Shown: in pieces, positions 8,667-16,669 of the stretch | How positions within the stretch are numbered: the first letter of the stretch is position 1 | Layout of the letters: each line of letters begins with the position of its first letter | Made by a program: the position numbers and the translations under genes | The notes under the pieces: model-generated | What the model was told of the DNA's origin: nothing | What the model saw: only the letters and a program-made list of their open reading frames with translations | The model's database searches: none | Source: Paracoccus sp. R12_2 | GTDB lineage: Bacteria > Pseudomonadota > Alphaproteobacteria > Rhodobacterales > Rhodobacteraceae | Assembly (NCBI RefSeq): GCF_017744015.1 | Contig: NZ_JAGHRA010000001.1 | Location: forward strand, 372,001-436,000 | Reading direction: 5' to 3' | Length of the DNA stretch: 64,000 nucleotides

Positions 8667-10234
8667 GGCGTTCCCCCGTTGGCGCGCGACAAGGCCGCCC
8701 CGATCCGGTCCCTGTCGGGTTGCATCCATCGCGCGGCGACATACTGATCGGGGCGCACCAGACAGGCCGCGCCTGCCTGCAGTCCCAGCCGCCGCGCCGC
8801 CGCCCCGTCGATGGCCACGACGCACAGCCCCGCCGGAACCTCGCCCTGCCATCCGTGGGCCAGCAGCACGAAATCGTCGCCCAGCCGTTCCAGCAGCCAG
8901 CCATCCCCAAGCGGCGCGTCCGGAACCGGCGCACCGGGCGCCACGCCGCCCTGCCACGCGTCCTCGTCCGGCGTGGACAGCGGGCTTTCGGGATAGGCGA
9001 CCGCTGTGGACAGCCGCCCCGAATTCACGAATGGGCGCGCGAATTCATGGTCCTGCGCCAGTTCCAGCACCGCGTCGCGCAGCGCCTGGCTGGCCGGCGA
9101 TTTCGGCGTCAGGAAATCCGTCGAGCGGGTCGAGTTCAGGATGTTCTCATCCGCCATCAGGACCGCTTCGTGGTCATAGCTCTGGATCAGGCGCCGATCC
9201 GCCTTTCCCCTCAGGACCAGGTCCAGCTTCCAGCCCAGATTGTCGATATCGGCGAACCCGCCATTGCAGCCCCGCGCACCGAAGGGCGACACAAGATGCG
9301 CCGAATCGCCCGCGAATATCACGTGTCCGTGGACGAACCGGGCCATGCGCCGGCACTGGAACGTATAGACCGAATACCATTCGCGTTCGAATTCGACATC
9401 GCCGCCCAGCATGGCGCGGATATAGGGCTCGACATTTTCGGGTCGCGTCGCGGCATCGCGGTCGATATCCCAGCCCAGCTGGAAATCCAGCCGCCAGACA
9501 TCGTCGGGCTGGCGATGCATCAGTGCCGATTTGCCCGGATTGAAGGGCGGATCGAACCAGAACCAGCGTTCGGGCGGCATCTCGTGGGTCATCCGGATAT
9601 CGGCGATCAGGAAATTGTCCTCGAAGACGCGGCCTTCGAAATCCAGCCCCATCCGCGCGCGCACGGTCGAGCGTGATCCGTCGCAGGCGATCAGCCAGTC
9701 GGCCGACAGCCGGTAATCCGTCCCGGCGGCCAGGATATCCAGTTCCACCCCGTCATCGCGCGGCGTGACCTGTTCGATGCTGTGGCCCCAGCGGATCTCG
9801 ACATTGGGCAGCGCCAGCAACGCATCCAGCAGAAATTCCTCGACATAGTATTGCTGGATGTTGATGAAGCCGGGCCGCTTCTGGCCCTTCACCGGCAGCA
9901 TGTCGAACTGATAGATCGGCTGCTGGCCGTCGCCCCGGAAGACTTTGCCGACATTCCACGTCACGCCCTTGGCGACCACCGCATCGCCGACGCCCAGCCG
10001 GTCCAGAATGTCCAGGGACCGCTTGGAAAAGCAGATCGCCTTGGAACAATGGGCGATGAAATCCAGCCGCGTGACCACCGTCACGCAATGGCCGCGCCGC
10101 CCCAGATCCAACGCCATCGCCAGACCCACCGGACCTGCCCCGGCGATGACCACACCGGCCTGATCGGTCCTGCCGGATGGCGCGGGCGTCGCCCCGATCC
10201 GCCTGTAGACGGGGATGTCGTGATGTCCGCTCAT
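8654..10234 (-). CDS. FAD-dependent aromatic-ring monooxygenase (PheA/TfdB-like)
   Basis: A 526-residue class A flavoprotein hydroxylase, expected to use NAD(P)H and oxygen to hydroxylate a phenolic substrate. Motifs: dinucleotide fold G-A-G-P-V-G near residues 32-37, the D-G motif A-C-D-G-S-R-S-T-V-R near 187, and the second FAD motif F-A-G-D-S-A-H-L-V-S-P-F-G-A-R-G-C-N near 310. The last 100 or so residues form the thioredoxin-like tail of the phenol hydroxylase group. GGAGGAGAG precedes the ATG. It lies between a DUF2783 gene that it overlaps and an MBL-fold gene 24 bases upstream, close to hmgA. A substrate such as 3-hydroxyphenylacetate, which would yield homogentisate, is plausible but unproven. 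Confidence 0.85.
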   Translation of the reverse strand: MSGHHDIPVYRRIGATPAPSGRTDQAGVVIAGAGPVGLAMALDLGRRGHCVTVVTRLDFIAHCSKAICFSKRSLDILDRLGVGDAVVAKGVTWNVGKVFRGDGQQPIYQFDMLPVKGQKRPGFINIQQYYVEEFLLDALLALPNVEIRWGHSIEQVTPRDDGVELDILAAGTDYRLSADWLIACDGSRSTVRARMGLDFEGRVFEDNFLIADIRMTHEMPPERWFWFDPPFNPGKSALMHRQPDDVWRLDFQLGWDIDRDAATRPENVEPYIRAMLGGDVEFEREWYSVYTFQCRRMARFVHGHVIFAGDSAHLVSPFGARGCNGGFADIDNLGWKLDLVLRGKADRRLIQSYDHEAVLMADENILNSTRSTDFLTPKSPASQALRDAVLELAQDHEFARPFVNSGRLSTAVAYPESPLSTPDEDAWQGGVAPGAPVPDAPLGDGWLLERLGDDFVLLAHGWQGEVPAGLCVVAIDGAAARRLGLQAGAACLVRPDQYVAARWMQPDRDRIGAALSRANGGTPWPN

Positions 10235-10258
10235 GCCCTCTCTCCTCCCGCCACGGGC

Positions 10259-11218
10259 CTAGTCCTGCAGCTTGGCCCACACCTCGCGGTCGCGTTCGGC
10301 CGTCCAGATGCGTGGATGTTCGATCCCGTCGAATTCGTCCCACAGACGCTGCACGTCGAAGGGCAGACAATGTTCAAAGATCGGCCAGGAACCGAATTCA
10401 GGCGCCAGCGCGTCGCGGGTGGCCTCGAAGGCCGCCTTCAGCGATCCGCCCGCCTTGTGGACGCGACCGACATTCTCGATCATACCGTGCAGGAACTTGC
10501 GGGTCTGTTCGACCGCTGCGTCGGTTTCGGCCACACCGCGCGATACCGGGCCCCGCCCGCCGATCAGATGTTCGGCGCGATAGGCCTTGACGTTGTCCAG
10601 CGTCGCGCCGGCCCAGTCGAAATGATAGGCGTCGCCGGTATAAAGCGCGGCCTTGGACTCGACCAGATCGCCCGCGAACAGCGTCCGGGTCTTGTCGTGC
10701 CAGACCGCGATATCGCCCCCGGTATGACCACGGCCCAGAAAGCGCAGTTCCAGCCTGCCGCGATCGCCGCCCAGTTCGATGTCATGGTCCGTGGCGAAGG
10801 TGATCGTGGGCCAGGTCAGGCCCGGCACCTCGTCGGCGTTCTTGGCAAGGCGCGGCATCCGGCCGAATTCGCTTTTCCAGTCCTGTTCGCCCCGCTCTGC
10901 GACCAGATCGCGGCTGGCCTCGGACATGATGATGTCGCCGGCATCGAAGGCGCTGGCGCCCAACACCCGGACGGCGTGGTAATGGGTCAGCACCAGATAG
11001 CGCACCGGCTTGTCGGTCTGTTCGCGCAGGATCTTCAGCCAGTCGCGGCTTGCGGCGGGGGTGGCGCGGCTTTCGATGGCGACGACGAAATCCTCGCCCT
11101 CGATCGCACCGACATTCGGATCGCCCTCGGCGGTCAGCGCGTAGACTCCATCGCCCAGGATCTCCAGCGTGTCGGTCTTTTCGGATCTGTCGGCCGAGGA
11201 AGCGAAGGATTTCGCCAT
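10259..11218 (-). CDS. MBL-fold metallo-hydrolase-like protein with altered metal motif
   Basis: A 319-residue metallo-beta-lactamase fold protein. The first metal motif reads T-H-Y-H-A-V-R at residues 78-84 in place of the usual H-x-H-x-D-H, so the Asp and third His are replaced; G-H-T-G-G-D is at 164-169 and the L-F-A-G-D segment ends at Asp184. The start at 11218 has GGGAGAG upstream; an ATG nine codons earlier lacks it. It is the first gene of a probable three-gene minus-strand operon with the FAD monooxygenase and DUF2783 genes, spaced 24 bases. Hydrolysis of a catabolic thioester or lactone is a guess from context; activity with the altered motif is uncertain. Confidence 0.82.
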   Translation of the reverse strand: MAKSFASSADRSEKTDTLEILGDGVYALTAEGDPNVGAIEGEDFVVAIESRATPAASRDWLKILREQTDKPVRYLVLTHYHAVRVLGASAFDAGDIIMSEASRDLVAERGEQDWKSEFGRMPRLAKNADEVPGLTWPTITFATDHDIELGGDRGRLELRFLGRGHTGGDIAVWHDKTRTLFAGDLVESKAALYTGDAYHFDWAGATLDNVKAYRAEHLIGGRGPVSRGVAETDAAVEQTRKFLHGMIENVGRVHKAGGSLKAAFEATRDALAPEFGSWPIFEHCLPFDVQRLWDEFDGIEHPRIWTAERDREVWAKLQD

Positions 11219-11287
11219 GTCTCTCTCCCATTCTGTCAGGTGCATCTGGTGTCGAGATCATTTCTATTGCAACGAATCGGGGCTGTA

Positions 11288-11307
11288 TGTCATTAGACCT
11301 GATGACA
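11288..11307. promoter_or_regulatory. possible operator at the LuxR-type regulator start
   Basis: TGTCAT (11288-11293) and ATGACA (11302-11307) form a perfect inverted repeat with an 8-base spacer. It lies in the 88-base divergent region between the MBL-fold gene and the LuxR-type gene, ending on the first base of the latter's proposed ATG. Auto- or cross-regulation is possible. Confidence 0.35.
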
Positions 11308-12062
11308 TGGAACGCGAGGCCGCGATGATCTCCTCGGGCCTGATCGACCCTGACCGCGCCGCGACGCTGCTCGAGGCGCGCGATCCGCTGCTGTTCTCGC
11401 AGCGGCTTCTGGACGCCGCGCATTCGGTGGCCGGGATCGAAGAGCTGTTTGCCTATCGCAGCGGCGACGGCGCACCGCAGACCCTGGCATCGTCCAGCGA
11501 TCTCGACGATGTCGCCGAACGCGCCGAGGCTTATGCAAGGCGATTTCACCGCAGCGATCCCGCCGTCGCGGCCCGCGACGCGGCCGCGCCGGGCAGCGGG
11601 TTTCTGTGCCGGGTTCCCGCCGACGCGATCGAGCTTGCAGCCTATCGCCGGCTCTGTTTCGAACGCCCGCGATTTTCCGAAAAGATCTGCTTTGGCTGGC
11701 GCTTTGCCGATCACAGCCTTGTCGTCACCTTCTATCACCGGCACAGCGATGCGCAGGTGGACATCGCGCAGCTTGGCGCGCTGGCGCAGCTGGCAATCAC
11801 CGGGCTGACGGGGCTTGCCCGGCAGCTGTCCTACAAGGCCGGGCTGGTCGATCGGATCACCCGGCGCCTTGCCGCGGCGCACACGATCCTGACATCGCGC
11901 GAATGCCAGGTCTGCGCCCGCACGCTTGCGGGCCACACGGCGCGGCAGATCGCTGTTGATCTGGGGCTGGGCCATGGCACCGTGCTGACCTATCGGCAGC
12001 GGGCCTATCAGAAGCTGGGCGTCCACAAGGCCAGCGACATGCTGCCCGCGCTGATCGCCTGA
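11307..12062 (+). CDS. LuxR-family transcriptional regulator
   Basis: A 251-residue DNA-binding regulator. The C-terminus (residues 193-248) is a LuxR/GerE helix-turn-helix with the typical L-T-S-R-E-C-Q-V start, A-R-Q-I-A-V-D-L-G-L in the recognition region and Y-x-K-L-G-V-H at the end. The first 190 residues show no phosphoacceptor or autoinducer pattern I recognise and may sense an aromatic compound. The open frame continues upstream into the MBL-fold gene, so the start is a choice: ATG at 11307 fits family lengths, ATG at 11325 is an alternative. It is divergent from the MBL/FAD operon, which it probably controls. Confidence 0.8.
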   Translation: MEREAAMISSGLIDPDRAATLLEARDPLLFSQRLLDAAHSVAGIEELFAYRSGDGAPQTLASSSDLDDVAERAEAYARRFHRSDPAVAARDAAAPGSGFLCRVPADAIELAAYRRLCFERPRFSEKICFGWRFADHSLVVTFYHRHSDAQVDIAQLGALAQLAITGLTGLARQLSYKAGLVDRITRRLAAAHTILTSRECQVCARTLAGHTARQIAVDLGLGHGTVLTYRQRAYQKLGVHKASDMLPALIA

Positions 12063-12115
12063 CGAAAGACCACCGGCCGGGTCGGGGACGCGGGGGCGCA
12101 GGCCCCGCCGCCGCG

Positions 12116-12136
12116 CGGCCCCCTCGATGGGGGCCG
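12116..12136. terminator. hairpin between convergent LuxR-type and marR genes
   Basis: CGGCCCCC (12116-12123) pairs with GGGGGCCG (12129-12136) around a 5-base loop. It lies in the 120-base gap between the stop codons of the two convergent regulators and probably ends transcription from either side. No T tract follows. Confidence 0.6.
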
Positions 12137-12182
12137 GGTGGCGCGCCCGCTTCGTCAGCCGCCGCGCCGCAGCGCCGGACGG

Positions 12183-12605
12183 TCATCCGCGCGATGCCAG
12201 CTGTCGCAAGGCCCGGTCCAGCGCCGCAGCGTCGTCGCCCAGTTCGGACAACAGCTCGGCCTGGAAGCCGGTCGCGACCCGGCCCAGCCGCGCCATCAGG
12301 TCGCGACCCGCCGGCGTCAGCTCCATCACGATCAGCCGTCGGTCGGTCTCGTGCCCCGACTTGCGCAGGAAACCAGCCTTCTCCAGGCGCGAGGCCGCCC
12401 GGCTGACCATCGACTTGTCCAGGTTGACCCGTGCATGAATGTCCCGCACGCTGACCGCGCCGGAATGGTCCAGATGCGCCAGCACCCGCCATTCCGGGAT
12501 CGTCAGCCCCGCCTCTTTGGCATAGCGGGCGGCGAATCGGCGGCTGATCTGGCTGGCGGCGACCGACAGGCGATAGGGCAGGAATTCGTCAAGATGGAAC
12601 GTCAT
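12183..12605 (-). CDS. MarR-family transcriptional regulator
   Basis: A 140-residue winged helix-turn-helix regulator. The MarR core is clear: I-P-E-W-R-V-L-A-H-L (residues 36-45), the recognition helix region D-K-S-M-V-S-R-A-A-S-R-L-E (63-75) and the wing with D-R-R-L-I-V-M-E-L-T-P-A-G-R (88-101). It is divergent from hmgA, and the 143 bases between their starts hold three matching inverted repeats, so it most likely represses hmgA and itself until an aromatic acid such as homogentisate or a precursor binds. The regulator target is inferred from this arrangement. Confidence 0.88.
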   Translation of the reverse strand: MTFHLDEFLPYRLSVAASQISRRFAARYAKEAGLTIPEWRVLAHLDHSGAVSVRDIHARVNLDKSMVSRAASRLEKAGFLRKSGHETDRRLIVMELTPAGRDLMARLGRVATGFQAELLSELGDDAAALDRALRQLASRG

Positions 12606-12639
12606 GGTCTCTCCTTCCCTGACAGATCAGCAATATTTC

Positions 12640-12653
12640 GTTGCCTGTGCAAC
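12640..12653. promoter_or_regulatory. MarR-type operator 1 (marR side)
   Basis: Perfect inverted repeat GTTGC-CTGT-GCAAC, 35 bases upstream of the marR start codon. It is the same pattern as the two sites nearer hmgA, so it is a likely autoregulation site. Confidence 0.6.
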
Positions 12654-12687
12654 AGGCAAGCCCGCGCGGATGTCGATGCTTGACGTC

Positions 12688-12724
12688 GTTGCACAAGCAA
12701 CGTTATGATCGTTGCATTCGCAAT
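12688..12724. promoter_or_regulatory. paired MarR-type operators 2 and 3 (hmgA side)
   Basis: Site 2 is GTTGC-ACAA-GCAAC at 12688-12701 and site 3 is GTTGC-ATTC-GCAAT at 12711-12724 (one base off perfect symmetry). Their starts are 23 bases apart, about two helical turns, so two dimers could bind the same face. Site 3 ends 25 bases before the hmgA ATG. Confidence 0.62.
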
Positions 12725-12748
12725 GACATGGTGAGTGGAGGGAATTCG

Positions 12749-14110
12749 ATGGCCACGCAGGATCTTCCCCGGGGCATGATCCGCGCCACCGGCGCGACCG
12801 GACCGCATGAAGGCTACATGCCGGGTTTCGGCAACGACTTCGAAACCGAGGCCCTTCCGGGCGCGCTGCCGCAGGGTCAGAACTCGCCGCAGAAATGCAA
12901 TTACGGTCTCTATGCCGAACAGCTGTCCGGCACCGCCTTCACCGCGCCGCGCGGACAGAACGAACGGACCTGGTGCTATCGGATCAGGCCCTCGGTCAAG
13001 CATACCGGCCGGTTCCGCAAGATCGATCTGCCCTACTGGCAATCGGCGCCGAACGTCGAGCAGGACGTGATCTCGCTGGGCCAGTATCGCTGGGATCCGG
13101 TGCCCTTGGGCGATCAGGCGCTGACCTGGATCACCGGCATGCGCACGATGACCACCGCCGGCGACGTCAACACCCAGATCGGCATGGCCAGCCATATCTA
13201 TCTGGTCACCGCCTCGATGCAGGACGAATACTTCTTTTCCGCCGACAGCGAATTGCTGGTCGTCCCGCAAGAGGGGCGCCTGCGCTTCTGCACCGAACTG
13301 GGCGTGATCGACCTGGAACCACGCGAGATCGCCATCATCCCGCGCGGCCTCGTCTATCGGGTCGAACTGCCCGACGGTCCCGCGCGTGGCTTCGTGTGCG
13401 AGAATTACGGCCAGAAATTCGACCTGCCCGGCCGCGGCCCGATCGGCGCGAACTGTCTTGCCAACCCGCGCGATTTCAAATGCCCCGTCGCCGCCTTCGA
13501 GGATCGCGACGCCGCCTCCCGCGTGGTCATCAAGTGGTGCGGCCAGTTCCACGAAACCTTCATCGATCACAGCCCGCTGGACGTGGTCGCATGGCACGGC
13601 AACTACTGCGCCTACAAATACGACCTGCGCACCTACTCGCCGGTCGGGGCGATCCTGTTCGATCATCCGGACCCGTCGATTTTCACCGTCCTGACCGCGC
13701 CGTCAGGGCAGGAAGGCACCGCGAATATCGACTTCGTGCTGTTCCGCGAACGCTGGATGGTGGCCGAGCACAGCTTCCGCCCGCCCTGGTATCACAAGAA
13801 CATCATGTCCGAGCTGATGGGGAACATCCACGGCATCTACGACGCCAAGCCCAAGGGTTTCGTGCCGGGCGGCGTCTCGCTGCACAACATGATGCTGCCG
13901 CACGGTCCCGATCGCGCCGCCTTTGAACACGGCTCGACCGAACCGATGCAGCCGGTCAAGCAGGACAACACGATGCAGTTCATGTTCGAGACACGCTTCC
14001 CGCAGCATCTGACCCGCTTCGCCGCGACCGAGGCGCCCCTGCAGAACGACTATATCGACTGCTGGGACAGCATCGAGAAGAAGTTCGACGGCACGCCGGG
14101 CACCAAGTAG
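12749..14110 (+). CDS. hmgA: homogentisate 1,2-dioxygenase
   Basis: Fe(II) enzyme that opens the homogentisate ring to maleylacetoacetate, in tyrosine/phenylalanine and hydroxyphenylacetate breakdown. It has 453 residues, near the usual 430-450. Iron ligands are seen as His349 and Glu355 in W-Y-H-K-N-I-M-S-E and His385 in M-L-P-H-G-P-D, with the same spacing as in the human enzyme. GGAGGG stands 8 bases before the ATG; the frame is open further upstream through the operator region but that part is not conserved-looking. Divergent from marR. The next pathway genes (maleylacetoacetate isomerase, fumarylacetoacetase) are not adjacent. Confidence 0.97.
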   Translation: MATQDLPRGMIRATGATGPHEGYMPGFGNDFETEALPGALPQGQNSPQKCNYGLYAEQLSGTAFTAPRGQNERTWCYRIRPSVKHTGRFRKIDLPYWQSAPNVEQDVISLGQYRWDPVPLGDQALTWITGMRTMTTAGDVNTQIGMASHIYLVTASMQDEYFFSADSELLVVPQEGRLRFCTELGVIDLEPREIAIIPRGLVYRVELPDGPARGFVCENYGQKFDLPGRGPIGANCLANPRDFKCPVAAFEDRDAASRVVIKWCGQFHETFIDHSPLDVVAWHGNYCAYKYDLRTYSPVGAILFDHPDPSIFTVLTAPSGQEGTANIDFVLFRERWMVAEHSFRPPWYHKNIMSELMGNIHGIYDAKPKGFVPGGVSLHNMMLPHGPDRAAFEHGSTEPMQPVKQDNTMQFMFETRFPQHLTRFAATEAPLQNDYIDCWDSIEKKFDGTPGTK

Positions 14111-14147
14111 CTCCGGCGACGGGCCGCCCTGTTCAGCACCGCCAAGC

Positions 14148-15266
14148 TTGACTATGCTGACCGGCATGCCTCCCCGGCCGTTCTCGCGGCCGGGGCCTCA
14201 CCCGTCTCAGCCCCAAGGCCCCCGCTTGACCGACACGCCCCTTGTCATCGCGCCGAACCTGAAACGCCGCCTGTCCGGCGTCACCGCGACGGTGGTGCGG
14301 CTGATCCCGGTCCAGGCCCGTCTGATCGCCATCCGCGCGACAGGGCCGGGCCTGCCGCCGGAATTGCCGCATATCCCGCTGTGGCGCGCGGCCACCCTTC
14401 CCCGTGACCGCTGGCGGGTCTGGCACGCACGGCGCAACACCGAAATGGCGCTGGGGCTGATCCTGCGCCGCGTCCTGCGCCGCAAATACCGCCTGATGTT
14501 CACCTCGGCAGCCCAGCGCCGCCATACCGGCTTCACCCGCTGGCTGATCCGCCAGCAGGATGCGCTGGTGGCGACCACGCCGCAGGCGGCGGGCTATCTG
14601 GAACGGCCCGCGCAGGTCATCATGCACGGTGTCGATACAGACGTCTTTCACCCGACGGATGATCGCGCCAAGCTGCGCCGCCAACTGGGGCTGGACCCGG
14701 ACGCGGTGCTGATCGGCTGTTTCGGGCGGGTCCGCGAACAGAAGGGCGTCGATCTTCTGGTGCAGGCCGGGCTGCACCTGCTGCCCGACCGCCCGCGCGC
14801 GCAGATCGTCTTCACCGGCCGGATCACGCCGGAGCATCGCGGTTTCGCCGACGCGTTGCAGGCCCGGATCGACGCCGCCGGCCTGCATGACCGCATCCGC
14901 TTTCTGGGCGAACTGCCCTGGGACCGGCTGGTCCAGCATTACCAGGCGCTGGACCTGTTCGCCGCGCCTGCCCGTTGGGAAGGGTTCGGCCTGACCCCGC
15001 TCGAGGCGATGGCCTGCGGCGTGCCCGCCATCGGCAGCCGCGTCGGCGCCTACGAGGCGCTGATCCGCGACGGCCGGACCGGCAGCATCGTGGAAACCGG
15101 CGACGCCGCATCGCTGACCGCCGCGCTGGCGCATTGGCTGGACGACGACGCGGCCCGCGCGGCGGCAGGCCAAGCGGCGCGCGCGCATGTGGAACAGGAC
15201 CACAGCATCCAGACCGAGGCCCGCGCACTGGTGCAGATCTATTCCGACCTGCTGGATCGGCCGTGA
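14148..15266 (+). CDS. glycosyltransferase family 4 protein (LPS mannosyltransferase-like)
   Basis: A 372-residue GT-B fold sugar transferase. The C-terminal donor-binding half has the GT4 hallmarks: G-R-V-R-E-Q-K-G-V-D near residue 193, then E-G-F-G-L-T-P-L-E-A-M-A-C-G-V-P-A near 281, where the two glutamates contact the nucleotide sugar. The N-terminal half is rich in arginine, as is common for enzymes acting at the inner membrane. The overall look matches lipopolysaccharide core mannosyltransferases of alphaproteobacteria, but the sugar is not certain. Start is unsure: ATG at 14148 or 14166, neither with a strong ribosome site. Its stop overlaps the next start as GTGA. Confidence 0.85.
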   Translation: MTMLTGMPPRPFSRPGPHPSQPQGPRLTDTPLVIAPNLKRRLSGVTATVVRLIPVQARLIAIRATGPGLPPELPHIPLWRAATLPRDRWRVWHARRNTEMALGLILRRVLRRKYRLMFTSAAQRRHTGFTRWLIRQQDALVATTPQAAGYLERPAQVIMHGVDTDVFHPTDDRAKLRRQLGLDPDAVLIGCFGRVREQKGVDLLVQAGLHLLPDRPRAQIVFTGRITPEHRGFADALQARIDAAGLHDRIRFLGELPWDRLVQHYQALDLFAAPARWEGFGLTPLEAMACGVPAIGSRVGAYEALIRDGRTGSIVETGDAASLTAALAHWLDDDAARAAAGQAARAHVEQDHSIQTEARALVQIYSDLLDRP

Positions 15267-15886
15267 CGCCGCTGCGCTTCTACGCCGCCCGCCTGCTGCG
15301 CGACGAACCCGCGCTGCGCCGCATCTCGGTGCCGCAGGGCAATCTGCTGGCCGATCTGGAAGGCAAATCCATCGCCCTGATCGGCAATGCCCGCGCGCTG
15401 GCCAAGGGCACAAGCGGGTCCAGGATCGACGCCGCCGATCTGGTCATCCGCATCAACCGCGCGCCGATGCCCTCGGCGGAAAGCCACGGCACCCGCACCG
15501 ACTGGCTGGCGCTGGCCACGCGGCTGTCGGACGCCGACCGCGCGCGCATCGCCCCCGACCGCATCCTGTGGATGTCGCCCAAGCGCAAGCGGCTGGACTG
15601 GCGCAGCGCCAGCAGTCCCGGCTTCTACCTGCACCCGCTGGACGATTACACCGCGCTGCGGGGCCGTCTGGCCGCGCCGCCGACCACCGGCGCGATGATG
15701 ATCGACCTGCTGATGCGATCGCGGCTGCGCACCCTGTCGCTGTATGGTTTCGACTTCTTCGTTTCGCAAAGCCTGTCGGGCCGCCGCAGCGCCGAACAGG
15801 TGCCCCATGACTTTCCCTCGGAATCCGCATGGGTCAACGACCTCGTTCGCACCGATGCGCGCCTGACCCTGATCCGCCCCGCCTGA
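15263..15886 (+). CDS. glycosyltransferase family 29-like (sialyltransferase-type) protein
   Basis: A 207-residue protein starting at GTG 15263, coupled by a 4-base overlap to the preceding glycosyltransferase. The segment I-A-L-I-G-N-A-R followed by G-S-x-I-D-x-A-D-L-V-I-R-I-N-R-A-P (about residues 35-70) closely resembles the large sialyl motif of GT29 enzymes, which bind CMP-sialic acid. A later G-A-M-M-I-D-L-L segment and L-S-L-Y-G-F-D-F-F stretch match the second half of that fold. It probably modifies the same cell-surface glycan as its partner. The donor sugar is unknown; GT29-like bacterial proteins are not all sialyltransferases. Confidence 0.72.
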   Translation: MTPLRFYAARLLRDEPALRRISVPQGNLLADLEGKSIALIGNARALAKGTSGSRIDAADLVIRINRAPMPSAESHGTRTDWLALATRLSDADRARIAPDRILWMSPKRKRLDWRSASSPGFYLHPLDDYTALRGRLAAPPTTGAMMIDLLMRSRLRTLSLYGFDFFVSQSLSGRRSAEQVPHDFPSESAWVNDLVRTDARLTLIRPA

Positions 15887-16098
15887 CCACATCCCGGCAC
15901 CGGTCGCATCGCAGATCCGCAGGATGACCGACACGCTTGTTCACAAACTTGATCATGACCAGGCAGCGAACACCGAAGTTCCTGAACCGAAACCGAGTTT
16001 CAGCTTTCAACCTGACAAGGTTTGGAGAGCGGGACGAACTTGCCATTCGCCGCTCACGGCGAGATACCTTGCCAGAGCAAGGGATATGGAGAAAGACG
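15887..16098. other. intergenic stretch of atypical composition before the small cupin gene
   Basis: This 212-base gap is less GC-rich than its surroundings, as is the cupin gene that follows. No credible gene, tRNA or strong hairpin is seen. It may carry the cupin promoter. Confidence 0.5.
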
Positions 16099-16452
16099 AT
16101 GCCTCAGGCGGTGAACTTGGCGGCAAAGCTCGCGACATTCGATGAAAAATGGTCACCGCGCACGGTCGCAACCTTCAACGGTCATGACGTCATGGTGGTG
16201 AAGGTAGAGGGAGAGTTCAGATGGCATTCGCATGCAGACACAGATGACTTCTTCCTTGTTCTTTCAGGTGAAATCGACATCCAGCTCAGGGACGGGTCCG
16301 TCACTTTGAAAGGAGGAGAGATGTTTGTGGTCCCTAAAGGTGTCGAACATTGTCCATTCGCCCGTAAGGAAGCGCATCTTTTGCTCATTGAGCCAACCGG
16401 AACCCCTAACACTGGGGATGCCGGGACTGCCGCAGAGCGTAAAGTCATCTGA
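16099..16452 (+). CDS. cupin domain-containing protein
   Basis: A 117-residue single-domain beta-barrel protein. The first cupin motif is H-S-H-A-D-T-D-D-F-F-L-V-L-S-G (about residues 43-57) and the second is M-F-V-V-P-K-G-V-E-H (about 76-85), giving the usual His/Asp/His metal site. GGAGAAAG precedes the ATG. Codon use and base composition are visibly less GC-biased than the flanking genes, which suggests recent arrival. Close relatives are often annotated as putative mannose-6-phosphate-isomerase-like or sugar-binding cupins, but nothing here fixes the substrate. Confidence 0.82.
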   Translation: MPQAVNLAAKLATFDEKWSPRTVATFNGHDVMVVKVEGEFRWHSHADTDDFFLVLSGEIDIQLRDGSVTLKGGEMFVVPKGVEHCPFARKEAHLLLIEPTGTPNTGDAGTAAERKVI

Positions 16453-16669
16453 TCGACCGTCGGATAAGGGCTCAAAGCAGGCCCCGCTGCTCCTTGCAGG
16501 AATGTCCGCGGTGTCAGTTCAACTGTCCAAGGCTATCGACACCCTTGACTACCCCCGGTCTGTTCTTCGCGCTTCTGGATGTGCATTTGGATGCCGGTCA
16601 GCAGTCGCATCGCGGCAGCCCCGGCGGCGCCATTGAGAGGATGCAGGCATCCGGTGTAGATATGGCGTC
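16453..16669. other. upstream region of imuA with nested inverted repeats
   Basis: The 217 bases before imuA should hold its promoter. GGTGTC (16510-16515) and GACACC (16538-16543) form an inverted repeat, with the smaller CAGTT-C-AACTG (16515-16525) starting on its last base. A TTGACT hexamer is at 16545-16550. No perfect alphaproteobacterial LexA box (GTTC-N7-GTTC) could be found by eye. Confidence 0.4.

Noticed and set aside
9782..11296. A 504-codon open frame on the plus strand across the FAD and MBL genes
   Set aside because: It runs antisense to two motif-bearing genes and lacks any domain.
16562..16575. GTTC...CTTC as a LexA box before imuA
   Set aside because: The spacing is 6 instead of 7 and the second half is not GTTC, so it does not fit the alphaproteobacterial consensus.
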